From Vibrio maritimus (lineage in GTDB: Bacteria; Pseudomonadota; Gammaproteobacteria; Enterobacterales; Vibrionaceae): 64,000 nucleotides of DNA. The notes under the pieces were generated by a model, which made no database searches, was not told the origin of the DNA, and saw only the letters and a list, made by a program, of their open reading frames with translations. Position 1 is the first letter of the stretch; each line of letters starts with the position of its first letter. Below are positions 18,047-27,493 of this stretch, one piece after another. The stretch lies in assembly GCA_003263775.1 (NCBI GenBank), contig JYJJ01000064.1:62001-126000 (forward strand), in the 5' to 3' direction. The position numbers and the translations under genes are program-made.

Positions 18047-20251
18047 ATGAGTTATCTCGCGTTAGCCAGAAAATGGCGACCAAAGAAGTTTTCCGAAGTA
18101 GTTGGACAGACTCATGTCCTGACTGCTCTTGAGAATGCTTTAGACCAGAACCGACTTCATCACGCTTACCTGTTTAGCGGTACGCGTGGTGTGGGTAAAA
18201 CGACGATTGGTCGTTTGTTTGCCAAAGGTTTGAACTGTGAAACTGGCATTACGGCAACGCCTTGTGGTGAATGTTCGAGCTGTAAAGAGATCGATGAAGG
18301 TCGCAGTGTTGATTTACTAGAAATCGATGCCGCATCTCGCACTAAGGTAGAAGATACTCGTGAGTTACTGGATAACGTTCAGTACAAGCCGGCACGCTCG
18401 CGTTTCAAGGTTTACTTAATTGACGAAGTGCACATGCTCTCTCGTCACAGCTTTAACGCGCTTTTGAAAACGCTTGAAGAGCCACCTGAGTATGTGAAGT
18501 TTCTTCTGGCGACGACGGATCCTCAGAAACTGCCGATGACTATTTTGTCTCGTTGTCTGCAGTTCCATTTAAAGCCGATTACCGTTGATAACATTCACCA
18601 ACAGCTAGAGCATGTGCTGAGCCATGAACAAGTTGAGCAGGAGCACAGAGCTTTGTCGCTGCTTGCTCACGCCGCTGATGGCAGTATGCGTGATGCGTTG
18701 AGTCTGACCGATCAAGCTATTGCGCTTGGTAATGGCCATGTGACTACTGAAGTGGTGAGCCAAATGCTCGGCACTTTAGACACTGCACAAGCTCTGCAGT
18801 TGCTTGACTCAATTGTCACAGGCAACGCGCAGCAAGTGATGGCGACGTTATCAGCTCTGGCCGACAACGGCGTTGATTGGGATATTCTGCTTTCTGAGTT
18901 AGCGACACAGCTGCATCGCATCGCTATGGCTCAAGCACTGCCTACCAGTGTGGATGGAGAAATCGCTGACGGAGACAAAGTTCGTCATCTCGCGACCGTG
19001 TTGCCAGCTACAGATGTACAGCTTTACTATCAGATTGCTCTAAAAGGTCGTCAAGATCTGCCGTTCTCACCGTCGCAGAGAGTTGCGGTGGAAATGACGT
19101 TGCTGAGAATGCTGGCCTTTAGACCCGTGACTGAGTTGCAAGCGAGTGAAATAACCGCAACACCTGTGTCGTCTAATTCACTGTCGTCGCAATCAATGCA
19201 GCCACAATCTGCGCGACCAGCAACGAATATCAATCAAGCGCCGCCTCAGGCTGCACCAGTTGAAACCATGTCGACACCACCAATGTCACATACGCAAAGC
19301 GCGCCACAGTATGCGGGTTCTATTCCTCAGTACGAGGAAGGGCCTGAACCGTACATTGATACCTCGCAAATGAGTTCATCGCAGCCGCCGAGTGCGCCGC
19401 AAGGGTACCCGCAGCAATCATCGCCTGCAGCTCATCCATCGCAGAATCAGTCCGTACCACCGCAAGCACAACCAGCAAGTGCGCCAGCACCAAGTGGTGG
19501 TTCACAAAATACCAGTGCTCGTCCTGCTGCTGGCGGTTTGCGTCATCAGCTTCGTTCTCGTAGACAGGCTGGTGGACAGAACCCGCAAAGCCCAGGAGCG
19601 ACTCCTGCAAAAAAGCCTAAAGCGTCATCTGAACCAAGCTCCGTACTAGAGCGAGTTGCAATGCGCACTCAGGGTCGTGCTCAAAGCTCGACTCCGGTGT
19701 CAGATGTCGCCGCGCCACAAGCGCAACAACCGACTTCGAATGAGCCGTATCAGTGGCGACCTTCGAACAATGCAACTTTGCAAAAGACTGAGCCGACGAT
19801 TAAACCGTCGACGCTAAAAAAAGCGCTTGAGCACGAGAAAACGCCTGAGATGGCAAAGCGTTTGACCGAAGAAGCTGCTGCCCAAGATAATTGGGCGGAG
19901 ATGATTGAGAAGCTGGAAGTAGGTAAGTTAGTTCAACAACTTGCTCTTAACTCAGTTTACGCTATCGATGGTACCTCGATACAGCTTGGACTAAGGCCAA
20001 CCCATGCGCACTTAAACTCGGATAAAAACCAATCCGAACTACTTGCTGGGTTAAATGTCTTATTACAACAAGAGTGTCACTTGTCCATTGAGATCTCTGA
20101 GCAAGGCATAACGCCGCTTGAGCTTCGAGAGAATTTGTATCAGCAAAAACTCTCGGATGCCGCGCAAAACCTACACACGGATCCCAATGTGCAGTTCATG
20201 TTGACGCGTTTTTCCGCGCAGCTGGATGAAGAAAGTATTCGACCGTTATAA
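18047..20251 (+). CDS. dnaX: DNA polymerase III tau/gamma subunit
   Basis: Clamp-loader ATPase and replisome organiser. The N-terminal AAA+ module has Walker A SGTRGVGKTTIGR (near residue 46), a four-Cys zinc site (C-x8-C-x2-C-x2-C), the Walker B region YLIDEVHMLS and sensor 1 LLATTDPQKLP. A long Pro/Gln/Ser-rich linker runs from about 365 to 580. The C-terminal tau domain contacts the polymerase and helicase. At 734 residues tau is longer than the 643 of E. coli, mainly in the linker. A programmed -1 frameshift site lies at 19609-19615 and would give a gamma form of about 524 residues. Co-directional with apt, ybaB and recR. Confidence 0.96.
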   Translation: MSYLALARKWRPKKFSEVVGQTHVLTALENALDQNRLHHAYLFSGTRGVGKTTIGRLFAKGLNCETGITATPCGECSSCKEIDEGRSVDLLEIDAASRTKVEDTRELLDNVQYKPARSRFKVYLIDEVHMLSRHSFNALLKTLEEPPEYVKFLLATTDPQKLPMTILSRCLQFHLKPITVDNIHQQLEHVLSHEQVEQEHRALSLLAHAADGSMRDALSLTDQAIALGNGHVTTEVVSQMLGTLDTAQALQLLDSIVTGNAQQVMATLSALADNGVDWDILLSELATQLHRIAMAQALPTSVDGEIADGDKVRHLATVLPATDVQLYYQIALKGRQDLPFSPSQRVAVEMTLLRMLAFRPVTELQASEITATPVSSNSLSSQSMQPQSARPATNINQAPPQAAPVETMSTPPMSHTQSAPQYAGSIPQYEEGPEPYIDTSQMSSSQPPSAPQGYPQQSSPAAHPSQNQSVPPQAQPASAPAPSGGSQNTSARPAAGGLRHQLRSRRQAGGQNPQSPGATPAKKPKASSEPSSVLERVAMRTQGRAQSSTPVSDVAAPQAQQPTSNEPYQWRPSNNATLQKTEPTIKPSTLKKALEHEKTPEMAKRLTEEAAAQDNWAEMIEKLEVGKLVQQLALNSVYAIDGTSIQLGLRPTHAHLNSDKNQSELLAGLNVLLQQECHLSIEISEQGITPLELRENLYQQKLSDAAQNLHTDPNVQFMLTRFSAQLDEESIRPL
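19594..19620 (+). promoter_or_regulatory. Programmed -1 frameshift signal in dnaX
   Basis: Slippery heptamer A AAA AAG (19609-19615) in the zero frame as GCA AAA AAG, exactly as in E. coli dnaX. An internal Shine-Dalgarno AGGAG (19594-19598) ends 10 bases upstream, the spacing used in E. coli. After a -1 slip the next codons are GCC TAA, so gamma would end KKA with its stop at 19618-19620. A weak downstream stem (gctc/gagc) is possible; no strong hairpin was seen. Confidence 0.8.
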
Positions 20252-20370
20252 GCCGCTTGGCGACGAGACTTGTCCATTTAGGGGACAGGGATTGTCGGTG
20301 AGTAGGGGTTGCATTTGATGAATGAGACCCCATGTTATTAATTGAAACATGAATAAACCGAGAGAAACCT

Positions 20371-20700
20371 ATGTTTGGTAAAGGTGGTATGGGCAACCTG
20401 ATGAAGCAAGCCCAGCAAATGCAAGACCGCATGCAAAAGCTTCAAGAAGAAATCGCGAACATGGAAGTAACTGGCGAGTCTGGTGCTGGCCTTGTTAAGG
20501 TGACTATCACTGGTAGCCACAGCACACGTCGTGTTGAAATTGACGAAAGTCTAATGGAAGACGACAAAGAGATGCTAGAAGACTTGATTGCAGCCGCATT
20601 CAACGACGCAGCTCGTCGTGTTGAGGAAACTCAAAAGGAAAAAATGGCGTCAGTAACAGGTGGTATGCAACTTCCACCTGGCATGAAAATGCCATTCTAA
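20371..20700 (+). CDS. ybaB: Nucleoid-associated protein YbaB/EbfC
   Basis: Small dimeric DNA-binding protein of the YbaB family, 109 residues. Gly/Met-rich N-terminus (MFGKGGMGNLMKQAQQMQDRM), amphipathic helix, then TITGSHSTRRVEIDESL and a C-terminal Met-rich tail. It lies between dnaX and recR, the conserved order in gammaproteobacteria, and recR starts 23 bases after its stop. Confidence 0.95.
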   Translation: MFGKGGMGNLMKQAQQMQDRMQKLQEEIANMEVTGESGAGLVKVTITGSHSTRRVEIDESLMEDDKEMLEDLIAAAFNDAARRVEETQKEKMASVTGGMQLPPGMKMPF

Positions 20701-20723
20701 TTGGAAGATTAGAGACGTAATTA

Positions 20724-21322
20724 ATGCGAACTAGCCATATGCTGGAGCATTTGATGGAGCCTTGCGATGCTTACCTGGGGTTGGTCCTAAGTCTGCACAA
20801 CGCATGGCCTTTCATTTGTTACAGCGTGACCGAAAAGGTGGCTTACAGTTGGCGGATGCACTCTCAAGTGCAATGACTGAAATCGGTCACTGTCAGCAAT
20901 GTAGAACCTTTACTGAAGAAGAAGTTTGCCATATATGCAGTAACCCGAAACGCAAAGAAAATGGTCAATTGTGTGTTGTAGAAAGCCCTGCGGATATCGC
21001 AGCAGTGGAAGCAACCGGACAGTTTTCGGGTCGTTACTTTGTTCTAATGGGGCACTTGTCGCCATTAGACGGTATTGGACCAAGCGATATTGGATTAGAT
21101 GTATTGGATTACCGTTTACGACAGGGTGATATTGGAGAAGTGATTCTTGCAACGAACCCAACAGTAGAAGGTGAAGCCACTGCACACTACATTGCAGAGC
21201 TTTGTCATGAACATCAAGTGTCAGCCAGCCGCATCGCTCATGGCGTTCCGGTAGGTGGTGAGCTTGAACTTGTTGATGGCACAACCTTGTCGCACTCTCT
21301 TATGGGACGACAAAAGATCTAA
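20724..21322 (+). CDS. recR: Recombination mediator RecR (frameshift)
   Basis: Acts with RecF and RecO to load RecA on gapped DNA. N-terminal helix-hairpin-helix (LRCLPGVGPKSAQRMAFHLL), a four-Cys zinc motif (CQQCRTFTEEEVCHIC), then a Toprim domain (LCVVESPADIAAVEATGQF) and the C-terminal Walker-like segment. The authentic start MRTSHMLEHLME at 20724 is cut off because one G is missing at about 20759 (gagcc for gaggcc). Restoring it gives LMEALRCLPGVGPK and a normal 199-residue protein. As written, only a truncated start at 20762 stays open. Confidence 0.94.
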
Positions 21323-21347
21323 GCCAGTGTGCAAACGACTCTATATA

Positions 21348-21373
21348 AAAGGCGCGAATTATCGCGCCTTTTC
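21348..21373. terminator. Terminator between recR and aqpZ
   Basis: Stem aaaggcgcga/tcgcgcctttt with a short AT loop. A's on the left and T's on the right allow use by both convergent genes. Confidence 0.85.
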
Positions 21374-21402
21374 TGTATCTGTTATTGATTCTATAAGCCA
21401 GC

Positions 21403-22096
21403 TTATTCACTGTTATTGCTGATAAGGGAGCGATAGATCCAGGCACCTATGATGCACCGATGATAGGCGCTACCCAAAAAAGCCAAAGCTGCGCGACTGC
21501 CCAATCTCCGACATACAGTGCAACACCGGTACTTCTTGCGGGGTTAACGGAAGTATTGGTGACAGGAATACTGATAAGGTGAATAAGAGTCAAACAAAGA
21601 CCAATGGCAATCGGTGCGAAACCTTGTGGTGCTCGACTGTCGGTTGCCCCATGATGACCAGCAAGAACATCGCTGTCATCACCACCTCGGTGACCAGTGC
21701 TGAGGTCAGAGAGTATTGTCCTGGAGAGTGTGCGCCATAGCCATTGGATGCAAACCCTGAGCTTACTGCATCAAAACCCGCTTGCCCGGAAGCGATAACA
21801 TACAGCACGCCGCCAGCCAAAACGCCACCAATGACTTGAGCCACGATATAAGGCACGAGCTCTTTCGTTTCGAAACGCCCGCCAGCCCATAAACCAATAC
21901 TTACTGCAGGATTTAGGTGGCAACCAGAAATGTGTCCAATGGCAAAGGCCATGGTTAAGACGGTTAAACCGAAGGCGAGGGATACGCCGAGTAAGCCAAT
22001 ACCCACATCGGGGAAGGCTGCTGCTAATACTGCACTGCCACAGCCGCCAAGTACCAACCAAAATGTGCCAAACAACTCCGCCAAATACTTGTTCAT
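21403..22096 (-). CDS. aqpZ: Aquaporin Z (two frameshifts)
   Basis: Tetrameric water channel of the MIP family. Starts MNKYLAELFGTFWLVLGGCGSAV with AAGGT seven bases upstream. The first NPA loop is GHISGCHLNPAVS; the second, SVNPARSTG, lies beyond a frame break. One base is missing in the C4 run 21647-21650 (G4 on the coding strand, needs G5: LLVIMGATDS), and another at about 21453 (IIGA-IIGAW). With both repaired the protein is 231 residues, the same as E. coli AqpZ, ending at 21403. The short form that is open in the raw sequence would lack the second half-channel. Confidence 0.9.
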
Positions 22097-22198
22097 ATCA
22101 GATACCTTGTGCATAGGAGGTCTTTCTGACAATAGTCTATTTGGTGAAAATCGCGAATCTCGGAAGGAAGTTAGCGTTAATACAACGAATAAATACGG

Positions 22199-22447
22199 TT
22201 ATGTGAGTCTTTCAAGCTCAAAGATGTTTTCCATAGCGGCACGATCATTATCGCCGCAGACGTCTGGGCAAGCTTTAAAGCTCAGACAAACCTTGGGGCG
22301 CTCGGGTTTTCCAAACAGTTTGCAAAGGTTGTTGTCATCAAGTTGAACGCAGCGCTCGCCGCTTGGTTTGCCTTTTGGCATACCTGGAATAGGAGAAGAA
22401 ATACTTGGGGCGATACAACACGCACCGCAGCCTAACCGACAATCCAT
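22199..22447 (-). CDS. yeiW: YkgJ/YeiW-type cysteine-cluster protein
   Basis: Small (82-residue) Cys-rich protein beginning MDCRLGCGACCIAPSISS, with further Cys in GERCVQLDDNNLC, KVCLSF, CPDVC. The CxxxCGACC pattern is typical of the YkgJ/UPF0153 proteins, thought to bind Zn or Fe. Start chosen from GAGGG seven bases upstream; longer in-frame ATGs exist up to 22522 but lack family support. Biochemical role unknown. A second, unrelated-sized Cys-cluster protein (YcgN type) starts 138 bases away on the other strand. Confidence 0.8.
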   Translation of the reverse strand: MDCRLGCGACCIAPSISSPIPGMPKGKPSGERCVQLDDNNLCKLFGKPERPKVCLSFKACPDVCGDNDRAAMENIFELERLT

Positions 22448-22584
22448 CTTAACACCCTCGATAATGAAGGCGGCGAGTTTACCAGATGCGCTAGAATTGT
22501 ACATATGTGAATCATGCATCAATGCTTGCAGTTTTTAGCCTCTAGAGGTATAAAACGCCTCCAATGATGAAAAGGGTAACACGA

Positions 22585-23022
22585 ATGAGCAATGCGTTTT
22601 GGGAAACCACGCCACTTGAAGAAATGAGCGAATCACAATGGGAATCTCTATGTGACGGTTGCGGTAAATGTTGCCTGCATAAACTCATGGATGAAGATAG
22701 CGATGAAGTCTACTACACCAATGTCGCTTGTAGCTGGCTCAACAGCAAAACATGCTCGTGCAAAGACTACCCGAATCGTTTTGAATCAGGCGAAGAGTGC
22801 CTGAAGCTAACACGCGACAAAATTAGCGAATTCAACTGGCTACCAGAGACTTGCTCTTACCGTTTGCTTTCGGAAGGGAAATCGATCCCAGAGTGGCATC
22901 CTTTGATTACTGGCTCTAAGTCAGCGATGCACGCGGCAGGTGAAAGTGTTCGCAACAAAGTTGTGTATGAGATTGATGTTGTTGATTGGGAAGACCACAT
23001 CATCAACCATCCTTCGCGCTAG
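22585..23022 (+). CDS. ycgN: YcgN family cysteine-cluster protein (UPF0260)
   Basis: 145 residues beginning MSNAFWETTPLEEMS. CDGCGKCCLHKLMDEDSDEVYYTNVAC and CSCKDYPNRF carry the clustered Cys of the YkgJ superfamily; WHPLITGSKSAMH is a strong YcgN match. AAGGG is eight bases before the chosen ATG (an ATG at 22564 would add seven residues). Predicted metal-binding cytoplasmic protein of unknown role, in E. coli close to minCDE and ycgM. Confidence 0.9.
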   Translation: MSNAFWETTPLEEMSESQWESLCDGCGKCCLHKLMDEDSDEVYYTNVACSWLNSKTCSCKDYPNRFESGEECLKLTRDKISEFNWLPETCSYRLLSEGKSIPEWHPLITGSKSAMHAAGESVRNKVVYEIDVVDWEDHIINHPSR

Positions 23023-23048
23023 TTTTCGATGGTAAGGTTTCATCCAAT

Positions 23049-23079
23049 AAAAAAGCAGGCTTTGATAGCCTGCTTTTTT
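23049..23079. terminator. Bidirectional terminator, ycgN / BCCT transporter
   Basis: Stem aaaaagcaggct/agcctgcttttt with a TTGAT loop. Symmetric A and T runs serve both convergent genes. Confidence 0.92.
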
Positions 23080-23099
23080 GGTTGCTAATCATAGGCAAT

Positions 23100-24973
23100 T
23101 TAAGCGCCAGCACACACTTCAGTAAAGCGTGAGCGAGCGTCTTGTGCCGCGAGCGATGATTGCTCTTTGTGGTCTTGTGCGTCAGAGAGTGCACTTAGCG
23201 CTTCTTCAAACTGCTGCTGCAGCTCTTCAGGGATCGCTTTGCTTTCGTCTGCAGAATGCTCAAGTGCGTAGGCACGGATGCGTTTTTTCACTTTAAACAG
23301 TGTTTGCATTGCCGCGCGCTCTTCATCGGCAGCGACTTGTGCAACGTCACGGCACTTCTCAAAGTTCGCCAGCGCAACACCTTCATGAGACCAAGGATCA
23401 AACTCAGGCAGATCTTCAATATTGATGGTTGGTTCGACGTAATCTTCTTGGTGACGAATATCCAGCGTCGTTGCTTTCACAGCTGAAATCATCAGCATAA
23501 TAGCAATACCAAGTAGTGGTAGACCACCAACAATAGCAGCGGTTTGCAGCGTACTTAATCCACCTAGGAACATCAGTACCGCAGGCATAAAGCTTAGCGT
23601 GAATGCCCAGAATAGACGGTTCCAACGCATAGGCTCTTGGGTGACATCTTTTTGTACCACAGACGCCAAAATATAAGAGATAGAGTCGAACGTGGTTGCG
23701 GTAAAGATAATGCAAAGCAGCGTGAACAGCAGAATGATGAACCAAGAGAATGGCAGCTCTGAAAGCATCGAGAAGATGGCTTTGGTTGCACCGTGTTCAT
23801 TCAAAATACTGACAATGTCGAGTTGTCCAGAAAGCTGCAGCGATAAGCCATAGTTGCCCAGGATAATAAAGAACAAGAAGCAGCCGCACGAACCAAAGAA
23901 TAGCGAGCCTGCTACCATTTGCTTGATAGTACGTCCTCTCGAAATTCTCGCTACAAACAGCCCCATACTTGGTGCAAATACTAGCCACCATGCCCAATAG
24001 AAAATGGTCCAATCTTGTGGGAAGTGGGTGTCATCGAAACTGCCGTAGCCTCCGAAAGGCTCTGCCCATGTTGCCATTACAAAGAAGTTCGACATCATGC
24101 GGCCGATTGAGTCTAGGCCAGTTTCCAGGATGAAAATGGTTGGACCCAGCAGCAAAACGATAGCGAGCAATAGCATTGCACCCCAGAAGTTGATGTTGCT
24201 GAGGATCTTGATGCCTTTTTCCATACCCGCGAAAGAAGAGTAAGCAAAAATCGCAGTACAGATTGCTAGCACACCAATTTGGGTATAAGTCGTTTGTGGT
24301 AAGCCAAACAGAACACTCAGACCTTCACTGATAAGCGGTGCTGCCAGACCCAAGGTCGTTGCTGCGCCGCCAAGAAGACCAAAAATAAACAGAACATCAA
24401 TCAGCTTACCTAACGCGCCATTGGTATGCTTTTCGCCAATGACTGGAATCAATGCGCTTGAGACCTTGAGTGCAGGTTGCTTACGAACATAGAAGAAGTA
24501 AGCGATAGGTAGTGCTGGGATCAGGTAAATGGCCCAAGCAATCGGTCCCCAGTGGAAGATGCCGTAGGTTGCTGCCCAACGGATAGCCTCTTCACTGCCT
24601 GGCTCTAGTTGAAATGGTGGTGATTGGTAGTAATACGCCCATTCGATACAGCCCCAATAAAGAATACTGGCACCAATACCGCCACAAAACAGCATGGCAG
24701 CCCAAGATGAGGTCTTAAACTCTGGCGCTTCGTCAGGGTCACCCAGTTTGATTTGGCCAATGTCGCTAAAAATGATGAATATCATGAAGAAGAGGCAGCG
24801 AGGCCAAGTGCTAGGTAAAGGAAACCGAACTTGTCGGTCATAATCAGTTTTGCTTGCGCAATGATATCAGCGCCTTGATCTGGGAACAGGATAAGCGGAA
24901 TGATGACACTGAGCAAAAGTGCGATAGCGCCAAAAAAGGTTGGCTTATCAATAAGTTTAAAATAACGTTCCAT
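23100..24973 (-). CDS. BCCT-family compatible-solute/quaternary amine transporter (frameshift)
   Basis: Betaine/carnitine/choline transporter with twelve predicted TM segments. The family substrate block is WTIFYWAWWLVFAPSMGLF followed by ARISRGRT. The first 63 residues (24973 to about 24785) and the rest are in different frames because one base is missing near 24790; adding it gives LAASFFMIFIIFSDIGQIKLGD and about 624 residues. After the last TM comes an acidic, helical cytoplasmic tail of roughly 130 residues, the part that senses osmotic state in some relatives such as BetP. Substrate cannot be assigned; the WAWW block is closer to CaiT-like members than to BetT. Likely role: osmoprotection. 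Confidence 0.88.
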
Positions 24974-25067
24974 GCGATGTTTTCTATGTCAAATAACATC
25001 ATTATCATTTGACTAACATCGTGAGCTCAAATCTGTTTATCTATCGTGAGAACAAAAGAGCGTTATC

Positions 25068-25454
25068 TTATACCAAGGCGAGTATCAGCGCCCCAATGGT
25101 AACGGCTGCTGACGCATACTGACCTGCGGAGTAGGATGAATCTTTTTGCTCTTCGAGATCGTCAGGATGATCCATGCCTAGTGCACCGTGGGCAAAAGAG
25201 GTGACCGTCTTACCCATGCCTTCGTCTTCATCTTTATCCGTTGATTTATCGGCATTGTTAGGCTTTGGCGTTGCTGACTTTTCTTGTTCAAATAGCGCTT
25301 TTGCTTGCGGTGAGATAGAGACACTGTCGCCACCACGTTCACCTTGCGGTGTCGGCAAAGTATTGCCACTAGATTCTGCCTGTTTGATTGTGTTTGCTGC
25401 GGCACTGCCAAGTTGATTGGTTGGCGCAGACATGCCGGAATTGACGCTCTGCAT
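25068..25454 (-). CDS. Hypothetical tail-anchored protein
   Basis: 128 residues starting MQSVNSGMSAPTNQLG with GGAG six bases upstream. The body is polar and probably disordered (Ser/Thr/Asp/Glu/Lys-rich, with DSVSISPQAKALFEQ in the middle). The last 19 residues (AGQYASAAVTIGALILALV) form a single hydrophobic helix running to the stop, so it may be C-terminally anchored. No family recognised. It lies between a ChaN-like lipoprotein gene and the BCCT gene on the same strand, with about 95 bases to the transporter. Confidence 0.7.
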   Translation of the reverse strand: MQSVNSGMSAPTNQLGSAAANTIKQAESSGNTLPTPQGERGGDSVSISPQAKALFEQEKSATPKPNNADKSTDKDEDEGMGKTVTSFAHGALGMDHPDDLEEQKDSSYSAGQYASAAVTIGALILALV

Positions 25455-25558
25455 AGCTATCTCCATTAGTGCTATCAATTACTATGTCGTCATTCATGGC
25501 AAAATCTTTATAAAAATTTCTCTAGGAGAGACATAGAACCTGTTTATCATTGACAGCT

Positions 25559-25595
25559 AAGCAATAAGTACGCCAAAAAAGCGGACTTATTGCTT
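25559..25595. terminator. Hairpin, possible terminator of the chaN-like gene
   Basis: Stem aagcaataagt/acttattgctt with an inner cgc/gcg pair and an A6 loop, just downstream of the chaN-like stop on the minus strand. No T run follows on either strand, so termination is uncertain. Confidence 0.4.
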
Positions 25596-25603
25596 CAAGT
25601 ACG

Positions 25604-26548
25604 CTAGTCGCAGGTGAGTGTGTCACTACGTTTATGAAGGTGCTTGTAGGCTTGCATTTGATTTTCTTTTTGCACATACCGAACCGGTGGCGCGAGAACC
25701 GAGAGCTGAAAATCTGTTGAGTTATTCGTTATATCGGTGACTGGAGTGATAACCGCGATGTTAAGGTTAGGTGCCAGAGCTTGTATTTGCGCTGCTGTGC
25801 CGAGTGCATTCTCAGTATGGAATTTACCAGCAATGTGCATGACTTGCGTGCCAGGGTGCTGATTGATGTAGTTAACGATGCTCTCCGCCATGGTCGCGTC
25901 CCATGTCAACTGAGCGGCATATTGGCGCTCGGTTTGGTCACTATCGCCATGGTGCATTGAGGCCATGAACTTGTCTTTATAGGCTGAAGAGGAGGTATTG
26001 ATGCGCTTTGCGACAAAAGCACGTTCATCACTGTCTAACTTTTCTAAGTAGTTAAGCCCTTCACGCCCAATACAGCGAACAAAGCTTTTAGGTGCATTAC
26101 TGGCAATAATGTCGAGTTGGTTTTGCTTAGCCAGTTCTACAAGCGGACGATAATCGCTCTCATAGTTTGGCCACGCGTTTCCTTCGCGTATCAGCATTTG
26201 TTCGCCAATTTCTGACTTCAAATATTGATCGACGATAGGCTGTTTATCACGCGTGAATTGCTCCATCGAAAGCGCAAGCTTGTCGTTGTTGTACGCAAGC
26301 TGTTTTAAAAGATCAGTCTGAAAGCGATGCACGCCACTGTGCGTATGCCACTCTCCAACGAGGATAACATCCGCGGTTTTTAGCTCGTCCGGTAATGATG
26401 AAAGCGAAATCGCTAAGCCCTGCGGAGAATACAGCTGATAATCGTAGAAGGATTCAACGGATTGATCTGGCTTGGGCAGGTCATTTGAAGGTGCGCTGCT
26501 ACAACCAGCGAGCAGAGCGAGTGACAGTGCGATAGGGTAAGCTTTCAT
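25604..26548 (-). CDS. ChaN-family haem-binding lipoprotein
   Basis: 314 residues. Lipoprotein signal peptide with lipobox LLAG-Cys at residue 16. The ChaN-like domain follows: DVILVGEWHTHSGVHRFQ, ALSMEQFTRDKQP, ALGTAAQIQALAP and VMHIAGKFHTENA carry the conserved Glu/His residues of this iron-regulated, haem-binding fold (ChaN, PhuW). Expected outer-membrane or periplasmic-face anchoring after lipidation. No Fur box was identified upstream. A hairpin terminator of the next upstream gene lies just before it, so it probably has its own promoter. Confidence 0.82.
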   Translation of the reverse strand: MKAYPIALSLALLAGCSSAPSNDLPKPDQSVESFYDYQLYSPQGLAISLSSLPDELKTADVILVGEWHTHSGVHRFQTDLLKQLAYNNDKLALSMEQFTRDKQPIVDQYLKSEIGEQMLIREGNAWPNYESDYRPLVELAKQNQLDIIASNAPKSFVRCIGREGLNYLEKLDSDERAFVAKRINTSSSAYKDKFMASMHHGDSDQTERQYAAQLTWDATMAESIVNYINQHPGTQVMHIAGKFHTENALGTAAQIQALAPNLNIAVITPVTDITNNSTDFQLSVLAPPVRYVQKENQMQAYKHLHKRSDTLTCD

Positions 26549-26562
26549 AGGGACTCTCTTTA

Positions 26563-26590
26563 ATAAAAAATAGCCTTCAATGGAAGGCTA
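26563..26590 (-). terminator. Terminator after rlmA
   Basis: Stem tagccttc/gaaggcta (loop aatg), with six A's on its left flank (a U run on the minus strand). Confidence 0.85.
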
Positions 26591-26673
26591 TCTTGGAACC
26601 AATATGGTAAACGAGATCCGCACACGACTCAATGCAATTGAAAATTAATATCATTACCAATTACTGGTTGACT

Positions 26674-27492
26674 TTAAACCTTGCGATACACTCTTACCAT
26701 AAAATCGGCACGACAGTCGAAGTGCTCGGTTTGTTGTAGCTTCTCTCGGAGCTCTTGGCTAGCTTTCCAAGCAAATGGCGTCATTTGCAAAAGGTCATAC
26801 GCTTGCTGGCCGTTAAGGTTCATTGTGTAGTCGAGCTTAGTTTCAGAAACTAGGTCGAAACCTTCAATCACTTCAGCAGCTTCGTCGTGAAGTCTCACAT
26901 CTTGATAGATAAGCTCGCGAAGCTCATATAGGTGATGACTGCCCGGTGTGACGGTGATCATTAGTCCATCAGCTTCGATACAGCGGCGCAGCTCTTCATG
27001 TTTGCACGGCGCGTAAATACGAATTACCGCGGCAAGACTCTCTTCAGAAAAAGGTAGCTTATGACTAGAGGCAACGCAAAAGTTAACCTTGTCGTAGCGC
27101 TTAGAACCGTAGCGAACCGCGACTTTGGATATGTCGAGGCCATAAACGGCAAACTCGGGATTGTCACCTGTCAGTTCGTCGGCAAAATAGCTGGTGTAGT
27201 AACCTTCGCCACAACCGATATCAAGGATATTGCCCTTAGTTACAGTTAAAGATGAACGCAGTGTGTCGGCGACTTTGTCTCGCATTGGAGCATAGAAGTC
27301 GTGCGCTAGGAATGTGCGCCTTGCCTGCATCATCTCTTTGTTGTCACCTGGATCTTTTGAGCGCTTGTGTTGCACAGGCATAAGATTGACATAACCTTCT
27401 TTGGCTTTGTCGAACTGGTGATTATTGCTACAGCGATAACTGCGCTCGTTTAGAGCGAGTGGGTGCTGACACAGAGGGCATTGATATGACAT
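26674..27492 (-). CDS. rlmA: 23S rRNA (guanine-745-N1)-methyltransferase
   Basis: SAM-dependent methyltransferase for G745 of 23S rRNA. N-terminal zinc finger with Cys5, Cys8, Cys21 and His25 (MSYQCPLCQHP ... CSNNHQFDKAKEGYVNLMP), then the class-I methyltransferase motif ILDIGCGEGYYTSYFAD and VYGLDISKVAVRYGSKR. 272 residues, normal length. There is no Shine-Dalgarno before the ATG; instead a perfect 9-bp hairpin ends one base away from it. yeaD lies upstream on the same strand. Confidence 0.93.
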   Translation of the reverse strand: MSYQCPLCQHPLALNERSYRCSNNHQFDKAKEGYVNLMPVQHKRSKDPGDNKEMMQARRTFLAHDFYAPMRDKVADTLRSSLTVTKGNILDIGCGEGYYTSYFADELTGDNPEFAVYGLDISKVAVRYGSKRYDKVNFCVASSHKLPFSEESLAAVIRIYAPCKHEELRRCIEADGLMITVTPGSHHLYELRELIYQDVRLHDEAAEVIEGFDLVSETKLDYTMNLNGQQAYDLLQMTPFAWKASQELREKLQQTEHFDCRADFMVRVYRKV

Positions 27493-27493
27493 A

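Noticed and set aside
20724..20790. Programmed frameshift at the start of recR
   Set aside because: No slippery sequence; a single missing G explains it and the same kind of loss recurs in many unrelated genes.
21403..22096. Shortened aquaporin as a natural variant
   Set aside because: The lost half contains NPARS and reads perfectly in the other frames down to a normal 231-residue end.
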